From NCBI GenBank assembly GCA_036399715.1, contig DASWMO010000077.1, forward strand, positions 1-16,234: a stretch of DNA of 16,234 bases. Direction: 5' to 3'. The position numbers and the translations under genes are program-made. Below the pieces are notes generated by a model that was not told where the DNA came from, did not search any database, and was given only the letters and a program-made list of their open reading frames with translations. Within the stretch, counting starts at the first letter, position 1; every line of letters starts with the position of its first letter. The stretch is from DASVSE01 sp036399715. GTDB lineage: Bacteria; Bacteroidota; Rhodothermia; Rhodothermales; Rubricoccaceae. This document shows, one piece after another, positions 1 to 7,409 of this stretch.

Positions 1-1
1 G

Positions 2-718
2 GCGATCTGGCTGCCCGTCTTCCCGACGACACTCGGCGCAGCGGGCGTCGGGACCGTTGCTGCGTATCTCGGCGGGCTGCTCGTGTACATCTCGTTTTTC
101 GCCTACGCGACCCTCGTCCGGCCCGAACTCATCGAGACCGTCGCGGGCTACGTCGTGCGGCTGAAGTGGCTGCGGCGCTTCGAGCCGACGGTCCGGCGCG
201 AGACGCGGCGGCTGGGGCAGCAGGCGCGGCGGCTGCGGCACAAGCCGCTGCGGTTCTACGCCATCGGTGTGGGCTACACGGCGCTGTACTGGATCGCGCG
301 CTACGGCATCCTGCTGATGGTGGCGCTGAGCTTCGTGGCAGATGTGCCGCAGGACGTGGAGCACTTTCCCGAGTACGGCTCGTTCCGCGCGACGCTCTAC
401 GTCATCCGCTCGGCCGGGCTCTGGCTCGCTGGCCTCGCCATGCCGACGCCGGGCGGTGCGGGCGGCATCGAGGCGCTCGGGGTCCTCTACCTTGGCCCCC
501 TACTGCCGGACGGTTTTATCGGGCCGGTCCTGATCGCGTGGCGCATGCTCACGTTCCAGTTGGTGTTCGGCATCGGGCTCGTCGTGGCGGGGAACGTGCT
601 CAAGCAGATGCTCCGCGGCGAGTCGCCCCCGCCGATTCTGGACCCCGACGACGAGGCCGACGGCCCGGCCGGGGCGCTCGAAGGGCCGGTCGCGGTCGTG
701 TCGGGCGAGCGGCTATGA
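2..718 (+). CDS. Flippase-like integral membrane protein (LPG synthase TM / UPF0104 family), 5' end outside window
   Basis: The reading frame is open from base 2, so the gene starts before the window. GTG at 83 is an internal codon rather than a convincing start, because the upstream residues already look like a membrane helix. The visible 238 residues contain several hydrophobic segments separated by a basic, Arg-rich cytoplasmic stretch. The segment MPTPGGAGGIEALGVLY matches the conserved P-x-PGG-x-G-x-x-E motif of the lysylphosphatidylglycerol synthetase transmembrane family (PF03706, COG0392). Members move or modify lipids in the inner membrane, but the substrate here is unknown. The C-terminus is an acidic, Pro-rich tail of about 35 residues that is probably cytoplasmic. 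The stop overlaps the start of the next gene (ATGA), suggesting translational coupling. Family assignment is fairly sure; function is not. Confidence 0.8.
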   Translation, partial: AIWLPVFPTTLGAAGVGTVAAYLGGLLVYISFFAYATLVRPELIETVAGYVVRLKWLRRFEPTVRRETRRLGQQARRLRHKPLRFYAIGVGYTALYWIARYGILLMVALSFVADVPQDVEHFPEYGSFRATLYVIRSAGLWLAGLAMPTPGGAGGIEALGVLYLGPLLPDGFIGPVLIAWRMLTFQLVFGIGLVVAGNVLKQMLRGESPPPILDPDDEADGPAGALEGPVAVVSGERL

Positions 719-1806
719 GCAGGCAGGACGCGAGCCCACGGTCGGTCGAAGAGCGCCGGGCGGAGGCGGACCGCTACGACGTGCGCGGGCTGCACCCGAA
801 CGTGCGGATCGGGTCGGCCTCAGACCGATCCGCGGGCTGGATCGGGCAGGTGTACCCGCGCGACGTGTGGGCCGGCGAGGTGACGTCCAAGCCGAAGCGC
901 GTCGGGAACGAGTCGCTGGACGATCGGACGCTGCCGGTCGCATCGGCCGAGGACTACTTCCTTCACTTCCCCGACCTGGAGATCGACTTCACGTATTACC
1001 GGCCGCTCCTGGACCCGGCGGGCACGCCGTCGCCGGGTGTGTTTCAGCTGCAGCAGTACGCGGATCATGCCCCGCCGAGCGCGCGCTTTCTGCTCAAGGC
1101 ACCGCAGCAGTTTCTGGCGCGGCGCGTCCGGCGGACGGTCGCGGGGCGGGTGCAGTACGTCGAGAACCCGGCGTTTCTGGACTCGGACGCCTTCGAGGCG
1201 CACTTTCTCGCGCCGGCGCGCGACCTGCTCGGGGTGAAGCTCGCGGGCGTAATTCTGGAGCAGCCGTACGAGCGGGCGCGCGACAGCCCCTCGCCCGAGG
1301 CGTTCGTCGCGGAGTGGGACCGGTTCGTTCGGGACCTGCCGTCGGGTCCGCCGGGGGCGCCGGGCGGCGTGCCGCTGCACCTCGAAGTCCGCTCGCCGCA
1401 CCTGCTCTCGCCGGCCTACCTCGACTGGCTCGCCGGCCGCGGGCTCGGCTTCTGCTTTTCGCACTGGCAGTGGCTCCCGACACTCGGCGACCAGTGGCGG
1501 CTCGTCGGCGAGCGGTTCACGTCGGGCACGGGCGAGGCGGTCGTCCGGCTCATGCAGCCCCGCGAGATGACGTTCGACGAGTCGTTCCGCCTCGCGCACC
1601 CGTTCGACGCGCCTGTGCCGGAACTGAGCGAAACAGGCGCCGCGAAGCGGATGGTCGACGAGGCCGTCGCCCTCATGTACAAGGCCATCGACGCGGGCGT
1701 GACGCTGCACGTCGTGGGCAACAACCGCGCGTGGGGCAACACGCCGGACCTCGCGCGGACGCTCGCGCACCGCTTTCTGGACTTCGCCGAGCGCCGCGGC
1801 CAGTAA
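715..1806 (+). CDS. DUF72 family protein (YecE-like, COG1801)
   Basis: This is a 363-residue protein starting at ATG 715, which overlaps the preceding stop in an ATGA arrangement. The frame stays open further upstream, but that part is antisense-style Ala/Arg filler inside the previous gene. DUF72 hallmarks are visible: IGSAS followed by GWIGQVYP near residues 36-50, the segment LEIDFTYYRPL (the family's E-x-N-x-T/S-F-Y-R region), FLLKAPQQF (family: F-x-F-x-x-K-x-P), LEVRSPHLL (family: E-x-R), and a C-terminal LHVVGNNRAWGNTPD (family: Y-x-x-F-N-N-D). The fold is predicted to be a TIM barrel. No biochemical function is established for the family. It is longer than many members (about 240-290 residues) because of an N-terminal extension of about 35 residues. 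Confidence 0.85.
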   Translation: MSRQDASPRSVEERRAEADRYDVRGLHPNVRIGSASDRSAGWIGQVYPRDVWAGEVTSKPKRVGNESLDDRTLPVASAEDYFLHFPDLEIDFTYYRPLLDPAGTPSPGVFQLQQYADHAPPSARFLLKAPQQFLARRVRRTVAGRVQYVENPAFLDSDAFEAHFLAPARDLLGVKLAGVILEQPYERARDSPSPEAFVAEWDRFVRDLPSGPPGAPGGVPLHLEVRSPHLLSPAYLDWLAGRGLGFCFSHWQWLPTLGDQWRLVGERFTSGTGEAVVRLMQPREMTFDESFRLAHPFDAPVPELSETGAAKRMVDEAVALMYKAIDAGVTLHVVGNNRAWGNTPDLARTLAHRFLDFAERRGQ

Positions 1807-1811
1807 CGCGA

Positions 1812-1842
1812 GAGGGCGCGCCTCGGATGGAGACGCGCCCTC
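1812..1842. terminator. Hairpin between convergent genes, candidate bidirectional terminator
   Basis: GAGGGCGCG (1812-1820) pairs perfectly with CGCGCCCTC (1834-1842). After one mismatch, CTC (1822-1824) pairs with GAG (1830-1832), leaving a five-base loop. It sits 5 nt after the DUF72 stop and 20 nt before the stop of the convergent HhH gene, where a shared terminator is expected. There is no T-run on either side, so intrinsic termination is inferred from position and stem strength only. Confidence 0.5.
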
Positions 1843-1861
1843 GATGTGGCCCACGTGCGCT

Positions 1862-2506
1862 CTAGGCCGCCGCGGGCGGGAAGAGCGAGTAGATCGTCGC
1901 GAGCGGGCGCTCGGCGGGCCGGTCCGCCTCGCGCTCCTCGGCGGGCAGCGGGTGCGCCTCGTAGCGCTCCGACGCCATCATCTGCGCGACCTGCCGGTTA
2001 ACGCGGCGCGCGCGGCGGCGGGCCGAGCGGTTGAGGATCGAGTTGAGCTGCAGGCGGATCGCCTCGACGGTCCGCGGCCCGACGCCCGGCATGGCCGCGA
2101 GGCGACCGTCGTGCGCGGCGCGCTCCAGCTCGGCGAGCGACCGGATGCTCATGTCATCCACGAGCCGGACCGCGAGGCGGTGACCGACGGACGGCAGCGT
2201 TTCGAGCAGCGCGACGGGGTCTGAGGCGGCCATAAGGCGGTCGCGGAGGCCGATGCGGCCGCTCTCGACGTACTGCGCGAGGTGCCCGGCGAGGCTCACG
2301 CCGACGCCCGGCAGGGACGTGAGCGCCTCCTTGCCCCCGTCGCCGTAGATCGTCGCGACGGGCACGTCGAGCGCGCGGATCGTGCCGGCGGCCTGAAGGT
2401 AGGCCTGCACACGGTAAGGGTTGTGCTCGCCGCGGCGGACGAGCAACTCGGCCATCTGTTCGAGCGCCTCGGCGAGCTCGACGTTGGTCGGTCCGATCTG
2501 GGTCAT
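1862..2506 (-). CDS. Helix-hairpin-helix protein resembling the N-terminal part of family X DNA polymerase (PolX)
   Basis: This is a 214-residue protein starting at ATG 2506. Residues 7-45 (NVELAEALEQMAELL followed by GEHNPYRVQAYLQAA) match the 8-kDa-like N-terminal domain of bacterial PolX enzymes, which typically read N-x-E-I-A ... NPFRVRAY. Three helix-hairpin-helix cores follow: LPGVG at 65-69, LPSVG at 104-108 and MPGVG at 139-143. The last is followed by a strongly basic segment (RSARRRARRVNR, about 160-171). No polymerase palm (G-S/G-x-R-R...D-x-D) or PHP exonuclease domain is present, so this is a free-standing DNA-binding module, perhaps acting in repair or DNA-junction binding. It lies 99 nt downstream of yceH on the same strand. 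The domain call is firm; the role is unknown. Confidence 0.8.
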   Translation of the reverse strand: MTQIGPTNVELAEALEQMAELLVRRGEHNPYRVQAYLQAAGTIRALDVPVATIYGDGGKEALTSLPGVGVSLAGHLAQYVESGRIGLRDRLMAASDPVALLETLPSVGHRLAVRLVDDMSIRSLAELERAAHDGRLAAMPGVGPRTVEAIRLQLNSILNRSARRRARRVNRQVAQMMASERYEAHPLPAEEREADRPAERPLATIYSLFPPAAA

Positions 2507-2546
2507 GGGTGCGGGGAGTTGAACTGAGTCAAAATCGGGACCCGCA

Positions 2547-2564
2547 GTGACACCGGTCCGTCAC
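2547..2564. other. Short inverted repeat between yceH and the HhH gene
   Basis: GTGAC (2547-2551) and GTCAC (2560-2564) flank an 8-base loop containing ACCGGT. It lies about 40 nt after the yceH stop and about 40 nt before the HhH gene start on the minus strand, in a spot less GC-rich than its surroundings. It could be a weak terminator, an attenuator or an operator; a 5-bp stem is thin evidence. Confidence 0.25.
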
Positions 2565-2605
2565 CTCAGAATCGCCCAAATCACTCCCGTCAGCCCTGCT
2601 TTGCG

Positions 2606-3241
2606 CTACCCGCCAAGCGCATCGCGGAGCGCGGCGACCTCGGCTTCGAGCGCCTCGACGCGGGCGACGAGCGCCGCGAAATCTGAGACCGGCGGCGGGC
2701 CCGCGAACGCCTCCTCGGCGAGCGGCGCGGGCTCGTCCGGCAGAGCGCCCGAGAGCAGATGTGCGACGCGGTCGGCCGACTGGCCGGGGCGCCGCGGCAG
2801 CGTCGCGACGAGCGGCTCGTCGCGGTCGCGGAGCATCCACAGCGCCTCATCGACGGCCTCGACGGACTCGAACTCGACGAGGCGGGCCGTCCGCGTGCGG
2901 AGTTCGCCGGGCGTCTGGGGCCCGCGCAGCAGCAGGACGGCGAGGACCGCGAGTTCGCGCTGCGAGAGGTCGAGCGCGCGGTCGAGCGTGTGGCGGAACT
3001 TGGCGACGCGGTGGCCCGAGCCGGTCGTGGTGCCGGCGAGGCCGCGGCGCGCGAGGCGGTCGAGCGCGTCCGTGACGGCCCGCGCCGAGAGGTCGGTGAC
3101 GGGCTCGCGGGCGGTCTTCTGGTTGCACGCCGCGACGAGGCCCGCGAGCGTCAGCGGGTACTGGTCCGGCGTCGCGAGGGCCTTTTCGGCGAGCGCACCG
3201 GCGACGCGCGCCTCGGCCGGATCGAGCGTGGGGCGGGGCAT
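2606..3241 (-). CDS. yceH: YceH family protein (UPF0502 / DUF480)
   Basis: This is a 211-residue protein, close to the usual length of about 215. It starts at ATG 3241, only 3 nt after the stop of the GH3 gene. Recognisable DUF480 features are LDPAEARVAGALAEKALATP at the N-terminus, YPLTLAGLVAACNQKTAREPV, a predicted winged-helix region (DLSARAVTDALDRLARRGL), the KFRHTLDRAL and LSQRELAVLAVLLLRGPQT segments, and a second winged helix. The C-terminus ends in a short coiled coil (ALVARVEALEAEVAALRDAL, about 190-209). The family is widespread and has two tandem winged helices, which suggests nucleic-acid or protein binding, but no function is settled. Family identity is very likely. Confidence 0.9.
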   Translation of the reverse strand: MPRPTLDPAEARVAGALAEKALATPDQYPLTLAGLVAACNQKTAREPVTDLSARAVTDALDRLARRGLAGTTTGSGHRVAKFRHTLDRALDLSQRELAVLAVLLLRGPQTPGELRTRTARLVEFESVEAVDEALWMLRDRDEPLVATLPRRPGQSADRVAHLLSGALPDEPAPLAEEAFAGPPPVSDFAALVARVEALEAEVAALRDALGG

Positions 3242-3244
3242 GGG

Positions 3245-4801
3245 CTAGGAGCGGAGGCGGGCAATGAGCGCGCGCTGCGACGCGGCGACGTCCGAGTGGG
3301 CGACGAGGGCCGAGTCGGCGCGGGGGAAGCCGGCGAGGCCGCGGCGGTCGCCGAGGAGGAGGAGCGTCGTCGGGGCCGCGTCGGCGAGGGCGTCGGCGAG
3401 ACGCTGCTCGCGCTCCGCGAGGCCGAAGGCGTGCCATGCGGACGGCCGGATGACAGGCGCGAGGGCGACGCGGCGGGACTGGCGCCCGAGCGCGAGAACG
3501 GCGTCGAGATCGGCGTCGGACGAGTGGGGCGCGGGCAGAATCTCGCGAACCTCGGCGGCAGGGAACGCCTCGCGGACGGCGGCGGCGAACGCCATCGCCG
3601 GGGGCTCGATGGGGAGTGGCGGGCGGCGGAAGGCGACGAACAGCACGCCCGCCCCGTCGCCGAGGTCCCTCGGGAGCGGGCCGCGGGCGAGGTCGAGCGC
3701 GCCGAGGGCGACACGCTCAGCGAGCGCCTGATGCTCGGGCTGCCCGACAATGGCTGTCGAGTAGGCGAGGCTCGGATCGCGGAAAATGCCCGCGCCGAAC
3801 CGCGTCGTCAGTCGGTCGCGGAGGCGCTGCACGCGCGCGAGCGCGGCGTCGAGCAGCGCCTCGTCCAGCCGTCCATCTTCGACGGCCCGCCCGAGGCCTT
3901 CGATGAGCGCACGCGGGTCGACGGCGTCCACGAACAGGTCGACACCGGCCGCGAGCAGGTCGGCGGCGAGATCCGCCTCGGTCCGTCCGGCCTCTTTCGC
4001 CCCCGCCATCTGCAAGCTGTCCGTGACCACGACGCCGTCGAAGCCCAGTTCATCGCGCAGGAGGCCGCGGAGAATCGGGGCCGAGCGCGTCGCGATGAGG
4101 CCCGACGGGTCGAGGGCAGGGACCGCGATGTGGGCCGTCATCACGGCATCGACGCCGGCCGCGACGGCGGCCCGGAACGGCACGAGGTCCGTCGCCTCTA
4201 GCACGTCACGTGCGTCGGTTACCGTCGGCGTCGTCGCGTGCGAATCCTCGTCCGTCCCGCCGTGGCCGGGGAAGTGCTTGGCCGTCGCGATCTGGCCCGC
4301 CTCATGGACACCGTCGACGAACGCGGCGACGAGGCGCCCGGCCCGCTCCGCGTCCGGCCCGTAGGCTCGTGCGCCGATGATCGGGTTGCGCGGGTTGCGG
4401 TCTACGTCTGCGACGGGCGAGTACGTCACGTGGACGCCGGCCGCGAGTGCCTCGCGGCTGGACTGGGCAGCCATCTCGCGGACCGCCGCCTCGGCGTCCG
4501 GGTCGGGCAGGCGCGCGAAGGCGCCGGCGTGCGGGTAGACCGTCGCGCCCGGCGCCTGCTGCCCGAAGCCGCGCTCCATGTCGGTCGTGACGAGGAGCCC
4601 GGCGTCCGAGTGCGCCTGAAGGCGCGCCAGCGTCGCGCGTGTCTCGGGCCAGCGGCCGTTGAACAGGATGAGTCCGCCGACGGGGTGCTCGCCGAGAAGC
4701 CGCGCTACGTCGTCGGCCTGCTCGTCGGCCGTGCGGGCCGGCGGGAGGTTGTTGCCGAGGCGGACGATGAGCAGGCCGGCGGCTTTTTCGGTCGGGGTCA
4801 C
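3245..4801 (-). CDS. nagZ: Glycoside hydrolase family 3, NagZ-type beta-N-acetylhexosaminidase
   Basis: This is a 518-residue protein that probably removes N-acetylglucosamine from peptidoglycan fragments during cell-wall recycling. The GH3 catalytic barrel spans about residues 1-340: LVTTDMERGFGQ near 70-80, AKHFPGHGGTDEDSH at 174-188 with the His/Asp dyad used by NagZ enzymes as acid/base, and VVVTDSLQMAG with the likely nucleophile Asp261. About 170 further residues form a C-terminal alpha/beta domain seen in longer NagZ homologues but absent from the roughly 340-residue E. coli enzyme. The start is GTG 4801, which overlaps the nadD stop (GTGA). The frame continues upstream only as out-of-frame Arg/Pro-rich filler over nadD. 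No clear signal peptide is seen, so it is probably cytoplasmic. Confidence 0.88.
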   Translation of the reverse strand: MTPTEKAAGLLIVRLGNNLPPARTADEQADDVARLLGEHPVGGLILFNGRWPETRATLARLQAHSDAGLLVTTDMERGFGQQAPGATVYPHAGAFARLPDPDAEAAVREMAAQSSREALAAGVHVTYSPVADVDRNPRNPIIGARAYGPDAERAGRLVAAFVDGVHEAGQIATAKHFPGHGGTDEDSHATTPTVTDARDVLEATDLVPFRAAVAAGVDAVMTAHIAVPALDPSGLIATRSAPILRGLLRDELGFDGVVVTDSLQMAGAKEAGRTEADLAADLLAAGVDLFVDAVDPRALIEGLGRAVEDGRLDEALLDAALARVQRLRDRLTTRFGAGIFRDPSLAYSTAIVGQPEHQALAERVALGALDLARGPLPRDLGDGAGVLFVAFRRPPLPIEPPAMAFAAAVREAFPAAEVREILPAPHSSDADLDAVLALGRQSRRVALAPVIRPSAWHAFGLAEREQRLADALADAAPTTLLLLGDRRGLAGFPRADSALVAHSDVAASQRALIARLRS

Positions 4802-5379
4802 GGGGCGTAGAGCTGGTGCTCGGCGAGGTAGGCGAGGACGGCCTCGGGGACGAGGTAGCGGACGCTCCGGCCGGCCGCGATCCGGGCCCGAAGCTCGCTC
4901 GCCGAGAGATCGAGCGCGGGTCCATCGGCCAGGGTCGTTCGGGCGAGCAGGTCGGGCGCGACGCCCGCGAGGTCCGTGCCGGGGCGGCGGTACACGACGA
5001 GGCGCGCGAGGGCCAGGATCGCCTCGGGTTCGCGCCACGACGCGAACCCGGCGAGGCTGTCGCCGCCGACGACGAGCGCGAGGTCGGCGTCGGGGTACTC
5101 GGCGCGCAGCGCGCGGAGCGTGTCGACGGTGTAGTGCGGCCCGGGCCGGCGGAACTCGATGTCCGAGACGGCAAAGCGCGCGTTGCCGGCCGTCGCGAGG
5201 CGGGTCATCGCGAGGCGGTGCTCGGGCGCGACGAGGCCCGCCACCCCTTTGTGCGGCGGGTCCGGCGTGGGCGTCCACAGGACGCGGTCGAGGCCCGCCG
5301 CCTCCGCGCACGCCTCGGCGAGCGCGAGGTGCGCGACGTGAGGCGGGTTGAACGAGCCGCCGAATAGGCCGAGGGTCAC
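4798..5379 (-). CDS. nadD: Nicotinate-nucleotide adenylyltransferase (NadD)
   Basis: This is a 193-residue enzyme that joins nicotinate mononucleotide and ATP to give deamido-NAD in NAD biosynthesis. Key evidence is the N-terminal nucleotidyltransferase motif GLFGGSFNPPHVAHLALAE (residues 4-22, with the (H/S)xGH-like site at PPHVAH), then WTPTPDPPHKG, FAVSDIEFRRPGPHYTVDTL, LALVVGGDSLAGFASWREPE, and a C-terminal LSASELRARIAAGRSVRYLV region equivalent to the ISSTxIR motif. The start is GTG 5379, directly before TLGLFGGSF. The longer open frame to 5610 adds residues without family similarity. It is the first gene of the leftward cluster and overlaps nagZ by 4 nt. Confidence 0.95.
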   Translation of the reverse strand: MTLGLFGGSFNPPHVAHLALAEACAEAAGLDRVLWTPTPDPPHKGVAGLVAPEHRLAMTRLATAGNARFAVSDIEFRRPGPHYTVDTLRALRAEYPDADLALVVGGDSLAGFASWREPEAILALARLVVYRRPGTDLAGVAPDLLARTTLADGPALDLSASELRARIAAGRSVRYLVPEAVLAYLAEHQLYAP

Positions 5380-5462
5380 AGAGCGACGCGGAAGAGATGC
5401 CGGAAGATCGCGCCCGCGCGGTGCGACAGAGGGCTGGCAGCGCCGCGCGGCATCTTGCCTGC

Positions 5463-5476
5463 GAGGCGTCCGCCTC
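5463..5476. promoter_or_regulatory. Inverted repeat in the nadD / DUF3072 divergent spacer
   Basis: GAGGCG and CGCCTC flank a 2-base centre (TC). The repeat lies in the 126-nt spacer between the divergent starts of nadD (5379) and the DUF3072 gene (5506). Its position suits an operator or short hairpin, but such GC-only repeats arise easily here. I see no convincing -35/-10 pair or Bacteroidetes-type TAnnTTTG box in the spacer. Confidence 0.2.
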
Positions 5477-5505
5477 TCCCCTTCCCACCAGCCTTGTCCA
5501 GATCC

Positions 5506-5721
5506 ATGTCGACCCCAGAAGACCAGACCGACCCGTCCGCCGTCAAGGACCCCGCTACGTGGACCACCGGCGACGAAGAGATGACCGGCCCGCAGAAGTC
5601 GTACCTGCACACGCTCGCGCAGCAGGCCGGCGAGGACCCCGAGGCGCTCGACGACCTCACGAAGGCCGAGGCGTCGGTCAAGATCGACGAGTTGCAGGAG
5701 AAGACGGGCCGCGGGGCCTGA
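5506..5721 (+). CDS. Small DUF3072 family protein
   Basis: This is a 71-residue acidic protein starting at ATG 5506 (STPEDQTDPSAVKDPATW). The open frame reaches back to 5455, but those 17 extra residues are Arg/Pro-rich and unlike the family. The core DPATWTTGDEEMTGPQKSYL, then TLAQQAGEDPEALDDLTKAE and SVKIDELQEKTGRG, matches DUF3072 almost end to end (typical pattern: D-P-x-x-W-x-T-G-D-E-x-M-T-x-x-Q-x-S-Y-L ... LTKAEAS-x-x-I-D-E-L-Q). The region resembles the DUF3072-like tails found on some DNA-associated proteins; its function is unknown. It stands alone, divergent from nadD and convergent with prmC. Confidence 0.88.
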   Translation: MSTPEDQTDPSAVKDPATWTTGDEEMTGPQKSYLHTLAQQAGEDPEALDDLTKAEASVKIDELQEKTGRGA

Positions 5722-5725
5722 GCTT

Positions 5726-5777
5726 CAGGCGTGCCTGCTCCGGCGGGCTCCCCAGGCGCGCCTGCCCCGGTTCGGGG
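5726..5777. terminator. Cluster of short palindromes between convergent genes, candidate bidirectional terminator
   Basis: Three hairpin-capable elements are packed into the 70-nt gap between the DUF3072 and prmC stops. They are CAGGCGTGCCTG (5726-5737), the perfect palindrome CAGGCGCGCCTG (5753-5764), and CCCCG-GTT-CGGGG (5765-5777). The first two are near-identical copies 27 nt apart. No T-run follows on either strand. The convergent position suggests transcription termination for both genes. Confidence 0.5.
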
Positions 5778-5791
5778 TGGGCGCGTTCTCG

Positions 5792-6649
5792 TCATGCGGG
5801 GCGCCGGGCAACCGCGATGCGGTCGCGGCCGGAGAGGTCGGGCAGGATCTCGGCGCCGTCGAGGCCCGCCTCGGCGAAGAGGTTGCAGACGGCCGAGCCG
5901 TGGTCGCAGTGCGTCTCGGCCGCGAGCCAGCCGCCGGGCACCAGGAGCGCCCCGGCGTGGCCGGCGAGCGCCCGGTAGAACAGCAGCGGGTCCGCGTCGT
6001 CGACGAACAGCGCCAGTTCGGGCTCATGGTCGCGGACCTCGGGGTCGAGCCCGGCGCGCTCGCTCGACGGCACGTAGGGTGGATTCGACACGATCAGGCT
6101 GAACGTCGGCGGGACATCGGCGGCGAACTGGGGCCGGAGGGCGTCGGCGCAGATGAACGTGACGGCGAGGCCTAGGCGGGCGGCGTTGCCCGACGCGACC
6201 GCGAGCGCCTCGGGCGACACGTCGACGGCGAACACCTCGGCGTCGGGCCGCTCGTGCTTGACGGCGAGGGCGACCGCGCCCGAGCCCGTCCCGACGTCGA
6301 GGATCCACGGATGTTCGACCTCGCGAATGCGCCGCAGCGCCTCTTCCACCAGTTCCTCGGTCTCGGGCCGTGGGATGAGGACGGACGGCGTGACCGTCAG
6401 CCGCAAGCCGTAGAAGTCGGCGTGGCCGAGGACATACTGAACCGGCTCGCGGGCGAGGCGCCGCCGGACCATCCGCTCGAACAGGGCGACGGCGGAGGCC
6501 TCGACGAGCGCGTCGGGCTGGGAGACGAGGGCCGTGCGGCCCGCGCCGGTCGTCTCTTCGAGCATCCACTCGGCCGAGCGGCGCGCGCCGTCGACGCCCG
6601 CCGCGTCGAGGCGGGCCGTCGCGTGGTCGAGCAGGGCGCGGCGGGTCAC
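5792..6649 (-). CDS. prmC: Peptide chain release factor N5-glutamine methyltransferase (PrmC/HemK)
   Basis: This is a 285-residue enzyme (E. coli PrmC has 277) that methylates the Gln of the GGQ motif in release factors RF1 and RF2 using S-adenosylmethionine. Evidence in order: an N-terminal helical domain (TRRALLDHATARLDAAGVDG... RRSAEWMLEETTG), REPVQYVLG at about 67-75, the family motif IPRPETEELVEEAL from 92, SAM-binding DVGTGSGAVAL at 118-128, and the catalytic NPPY at 189-192. The start is placed at GTG 6649 because the next residues align with the N-terminus of known PrmC proteins. An ATG at 6706 is also in frame, but its 19 extra residues look unrelated and it would overlap the divergent SDR start. 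Release factor 3 is also encoded in this window. Confidence 0.93.
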   Translation of the reverse strand: MTRRALLDHATARLDAAGVDGARRSAEWMLEETTGAGRTALVSQPDALVEASAVALFERMVRRRLAREPVQYVLGHADFYGLRLTVTPSVLIPRPETEELVEEALRRIREVEHPWILDVGTGSGAVALAVKHERPDAEVFAVDVSPEALAVASGNAARLGLAVTFICADALRPQFAADVPPTFSLIVSNPPYVPSSERAGLDPEVRDHEPELALFVDDADPLLFYRALAGHAGALLVPGGWLAAETHCDHGSAVCNLFAEAGLDGAEILPDLSGRDRIAVARRPA

Positions 6650-6704
6650 GGCAGGTCGGGCGGGGTGGGCCGTAGAATAGTGCACGCACCCGATCTCGCG
6701 CCTC
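6650..6704 (+). promoter_or_regulatory. prmC / SDR divergent spacer with a TAGAAT box
   Basis: This 55-nt spacer must hold promoters for one or both divergent genes if prmC starts at 6649. TAGAAT at 6673-6678 matches the sigma-70-type -10 consensus at five of six bases and lies about 26 nt before the SDR ATG. I see no good -35 partner. It is a weak promoter call. Confidence 0.25.
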
Positions 6705-7409
6705 ATGACGCTCGACCTGTTCTTCCGCGGCCGGACAACTCTCGTGACCGGCGCCTCGGGCGGAATCGGGGCCGAGACCGCGCGTCAACTTGGCGCAGTT
6801 GGCGCGCGCGTGCTGCTCGTCGCCCGGACCGAAGCCGCACTGGACGCCGTCGCCGCCGAGGTCCGCGCGCGGGGCGGCGACGCGCGGACGCTCGTCGCGG
6901 ACCTCGCCGCCCCAGGGGCTCCCGAGGCGCTCGTCGCGCGTCTGGCAGAGTCGGTCGACGTGCTCGTCGCCAATGCGGGCGTCGGCGTGCGGGCGCGCTT
7001 TGCCGAGACGGCCCCCGACGACATCCGCACGATGGCGATGCTCAACGTGGTCTCGCTGACCGACCTCGCGCGCCTGCTGCTGCCCGACATGCTCGCCGCA
7101 CGCCGCGGCGGCATCCTGACGGTCGCGAGCACAGCCGCCTTCGTGCCCGCGCCGACGTTCGCCGTCTATTCCGCGACGAAGGCCTACGTCCTCTCGTTCA
7201 CGGACGCGCTCCACGCCGAACTGCGCGGATCGGGCGTCCACGCGACGTCCCTCTGCCCCGGCCCCGTCCTGACGGGCTTCGGCGCCCGCGCCGGCATGTC
7301 GCCGGCATTTTTCGCGAACGCGCTCACGGGCGTGCTCCCGGCCGAGACGGTCGCGCGGGCCGGGCTTGACGCTCTCACACGCAACCGCCGCGCGTCGTGC
7401 CGGGCATGA
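6705..7409 (+). CDS. Short-chain dehydrogenase/reductase (SDR), C-terminus disrupted by an apparent frameshift
   Basis: The frame as read gives 234 residues. Classical SDR features are complete: the Rossmann NAD(P) motif TGASGGIG (15-22), ARTEAALDAVA after beta-2 (Arg41 suggesting NADP), NAG at 90-92, Asn114, catalytic Ser142 (TVASTAAF), and Tyr155 and Lys159 in YSATKAY, then the CPGPVLTGF loop. It resembles the DltE/YqjQ-like cytoplasmic SDRs; the substrate is unknown. The product ends abruptly as RNRRASCRA. In the -1 frame the sequence continues VVPGMINRVQTAATRL and on to a TAG at 7490-7492, which is the ending expected for this subfamily. A one-base loss near 7388-7395, real or from sequencing, explains this. 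Start ATG 6705 precedes the Rossmann fold at a normal distance. Confidence 0.88.
   Translation: MTLDLFFRGRTTLVTGASGGIGAETARQLGAVGARVLLVARTEAALDAVAAEVRARGGDARTLVADLAAPGAPEALVARLAESVDVLVANAGVGVRARFAETAPDDIRTMAMLNVVSLTDLARLLLPDMLAARRGGILTVASTAAFVPAPTFAVYSATKAYVLSFTDALHAELRGSGVHATSLCPGPVLTGFGARAGMSPAFFANALTGVLPAETVARAGLDALTRNRRASCRA

Noticed and set aside
820..1854. 344-codon minus-strand frame opposite the DUF72 gene
   Set aside because: It is Arg/Glu/Leu-rich antisense filler with no domain, while the plus strand encodes a clear DUF72 protein.
2759..4201. 480-codon plus-strand frame opposite yceH and nagZ
   Set aside because: It is a repetitive Glu/Arg/Gly-rich translation typical of an antisense frame in GC-rich DNA. 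The minus strand holds two well-supported genes.
6650..6706. prmC start at ATG 6706, sharing CATG with the divergent SDR start
   Set aside because: The 19 added residues do not align with PrmC proteins, whereas GTG 6649 gives a family-like N-terminus and leaves room for promoters.
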